DNA from: UBA5216 sp963924885
Lineage (GTDB): Bacteria > Pseudomonadota > Gammaproteobacteria > Burkholderiales > SG8-41
Direction: 5' to 3'
DNA length: 6,781 bases
NCBI GenBank assembly: GCA_963924885.1
Contig: CAWUUY010000421.1
Span: forward strand, 1-6,781
Positions 6,481 to 6,781 of the stretch are shown here, piece after piece. The notes under the pieces are model-generated. The model did not search any database, had not been told where the DNA came from, and saw only the letters and a program-made list of their open reading frames with translations. Each line of letters opens with the position of its first letter. The stretch's first letter is position 1. The position numbers were made by a program, and so were the translations under genes.

Positions 6481-6509
6481 TTGACACGCCGCACCCATTG
6501 CCGCTAAAT
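6481..6509 (+). promoter_or_regulatory. Probable sigma-70 promoter of the dioxygenase gene
   Basis: A perfect TTGACA (6481-6486) is followed after 17 bases by CTAAAT (6504-6509), a weak -10 match. Transcription would begin near 6516, leaving a leader of about 23 bases before the ATG at 6539. A short inverted repeat, CCATT (6495-6499) with AATGG (6507-6511), overlaps the -10 and could be an operator. Confidence 0.45.
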
Positions 6510-6538
6510 GGCGTAAACACAAACCATGGAAATCCCGC

Positions 6539-6781
6539 ATGTCGATTCAGATCAAACCCAGCGGCACCGCGCTCGGCGCGCAAGTCATCGGCGCCGATCT
6601 CACCCAACCGATTGCTGACGCCGACTTCGCCAAGATACGCGATGCGTTTTACCAGCACGAGGTGCTGTATTTTCGCGGCCAGGAACTCACCGATGAAGAC
6701 CACATCCGCTTTTCCGCGCGCTTCGGCGCTTTGCGCAAGCTGAAGCTGACCAACGTGCTGCACGTGCAGCACCCGGAGATC
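6539..6781 (+). CDS. TauD/TfdA family Fe(II)/2-oxoglutarate-dependent dioxygenase, N-terminal part, cut by the window edge
   Basis: The frame is open from ATG 6539 to the last base, 81 codons. The N-terminal pattern fits TauD/TfdA dioxygenases: LGAQVIGADLTQPI (12-25), AFYQHEVLYFRGQELTDEDH (36-55), FSARFGAL (58-65) and VQHPEI at the edge. The family's iron-binding HxD motif normally comes some 20-30 residues later, so it and the distal His and Arg are outside the window and catalysis cannot be confirmed. Members use 2-oxoglutarate and O2 to hydroxylate substrates such as taurine, alkylsulfates or phenoxyacetates; which applies here is unknown. The only ribosome-binding-like sequence is a weak GGAA about eight bases before the ATG. 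The two nearest upstream ATGs (6508 and 6526) are out of frame. The gene is divergent from the third Bug gene. Confidence 0.87.
   Translation, partial: MSIQIKPSGTALGAQVIGADLTQPIADADFAKIRDAFYQHEVLYFRGQELTDEDHIRFSARFGALRKLKLTNVLHVQHPEI

Noticed and set aside
6420..6743. A plus-strand frame overlapping the start of the dioxygenase gene
   Set aside because: It runs in a different frame through the dioxygenase coding region and the promoter region, has no recognisable domain, and the TauD/TfdA frame is clearly the real one.

Overview
The window is GC-rich, densely coding DNA, most probably from the chromosome of a betaproteobacterium of the Burkholderiales. Three separate genes encode Bug/TctC-type periplasmic binding proteins, a family strongly expanded in that order. 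Around them lie catabolic enzyme genes and a typical proteobacterial twitching-motility ATPase gene. I see no rRNA, tRNA, CRISPR array, transposase or phage gene.

Left block (1-2845, minus strand). This looks like one operon read right to left. First comes an iron-type alcohol dehydrogenase/maleylacetate reductase-like enzyme. It is followed with no intervening base (TAG then ATG) by a Bug binding protein. After 31 bases comes a CocE/NonD-type serine hydrolase that runs off the left edge. A binding protein, a hydrolase and an oxidoreductase together suggest uptake and breakdown of one organic acid, ester or amide. The substrate cannot be read from the sequence.

Middle (2846-4375). A 211-base divergent intergenic region separates that operon from pilU, which encodes the accessory retraction ATPase of type IV pili. 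pilU has neither pilT nor any other pilus gene beside it. Its downstream gap contains a nested inverted repeat enclosing a sharply AT-rich core.

Right block (4376-6781). A second Bug gene on the plus strand meets a third Bug gene on the minus strand tail to tail, with 10 bases between their stop codons. The third Bug gene is divergent from a TauD/TfdA-type Fe(II)/2-oxoglutarate dioxygenase that runs off the right edge. The 137 bases between them hold a consensus -35 box and a short inverted repeat.

Most of the window consists of well-known families, and I found no convincing new biological system. The points most worth a second look are the lone pilU, the altered metal-site residue in the dehydrogenase, the nested inverted repeat after pilU, and binding-protein genes without visible membrane transporter partners.
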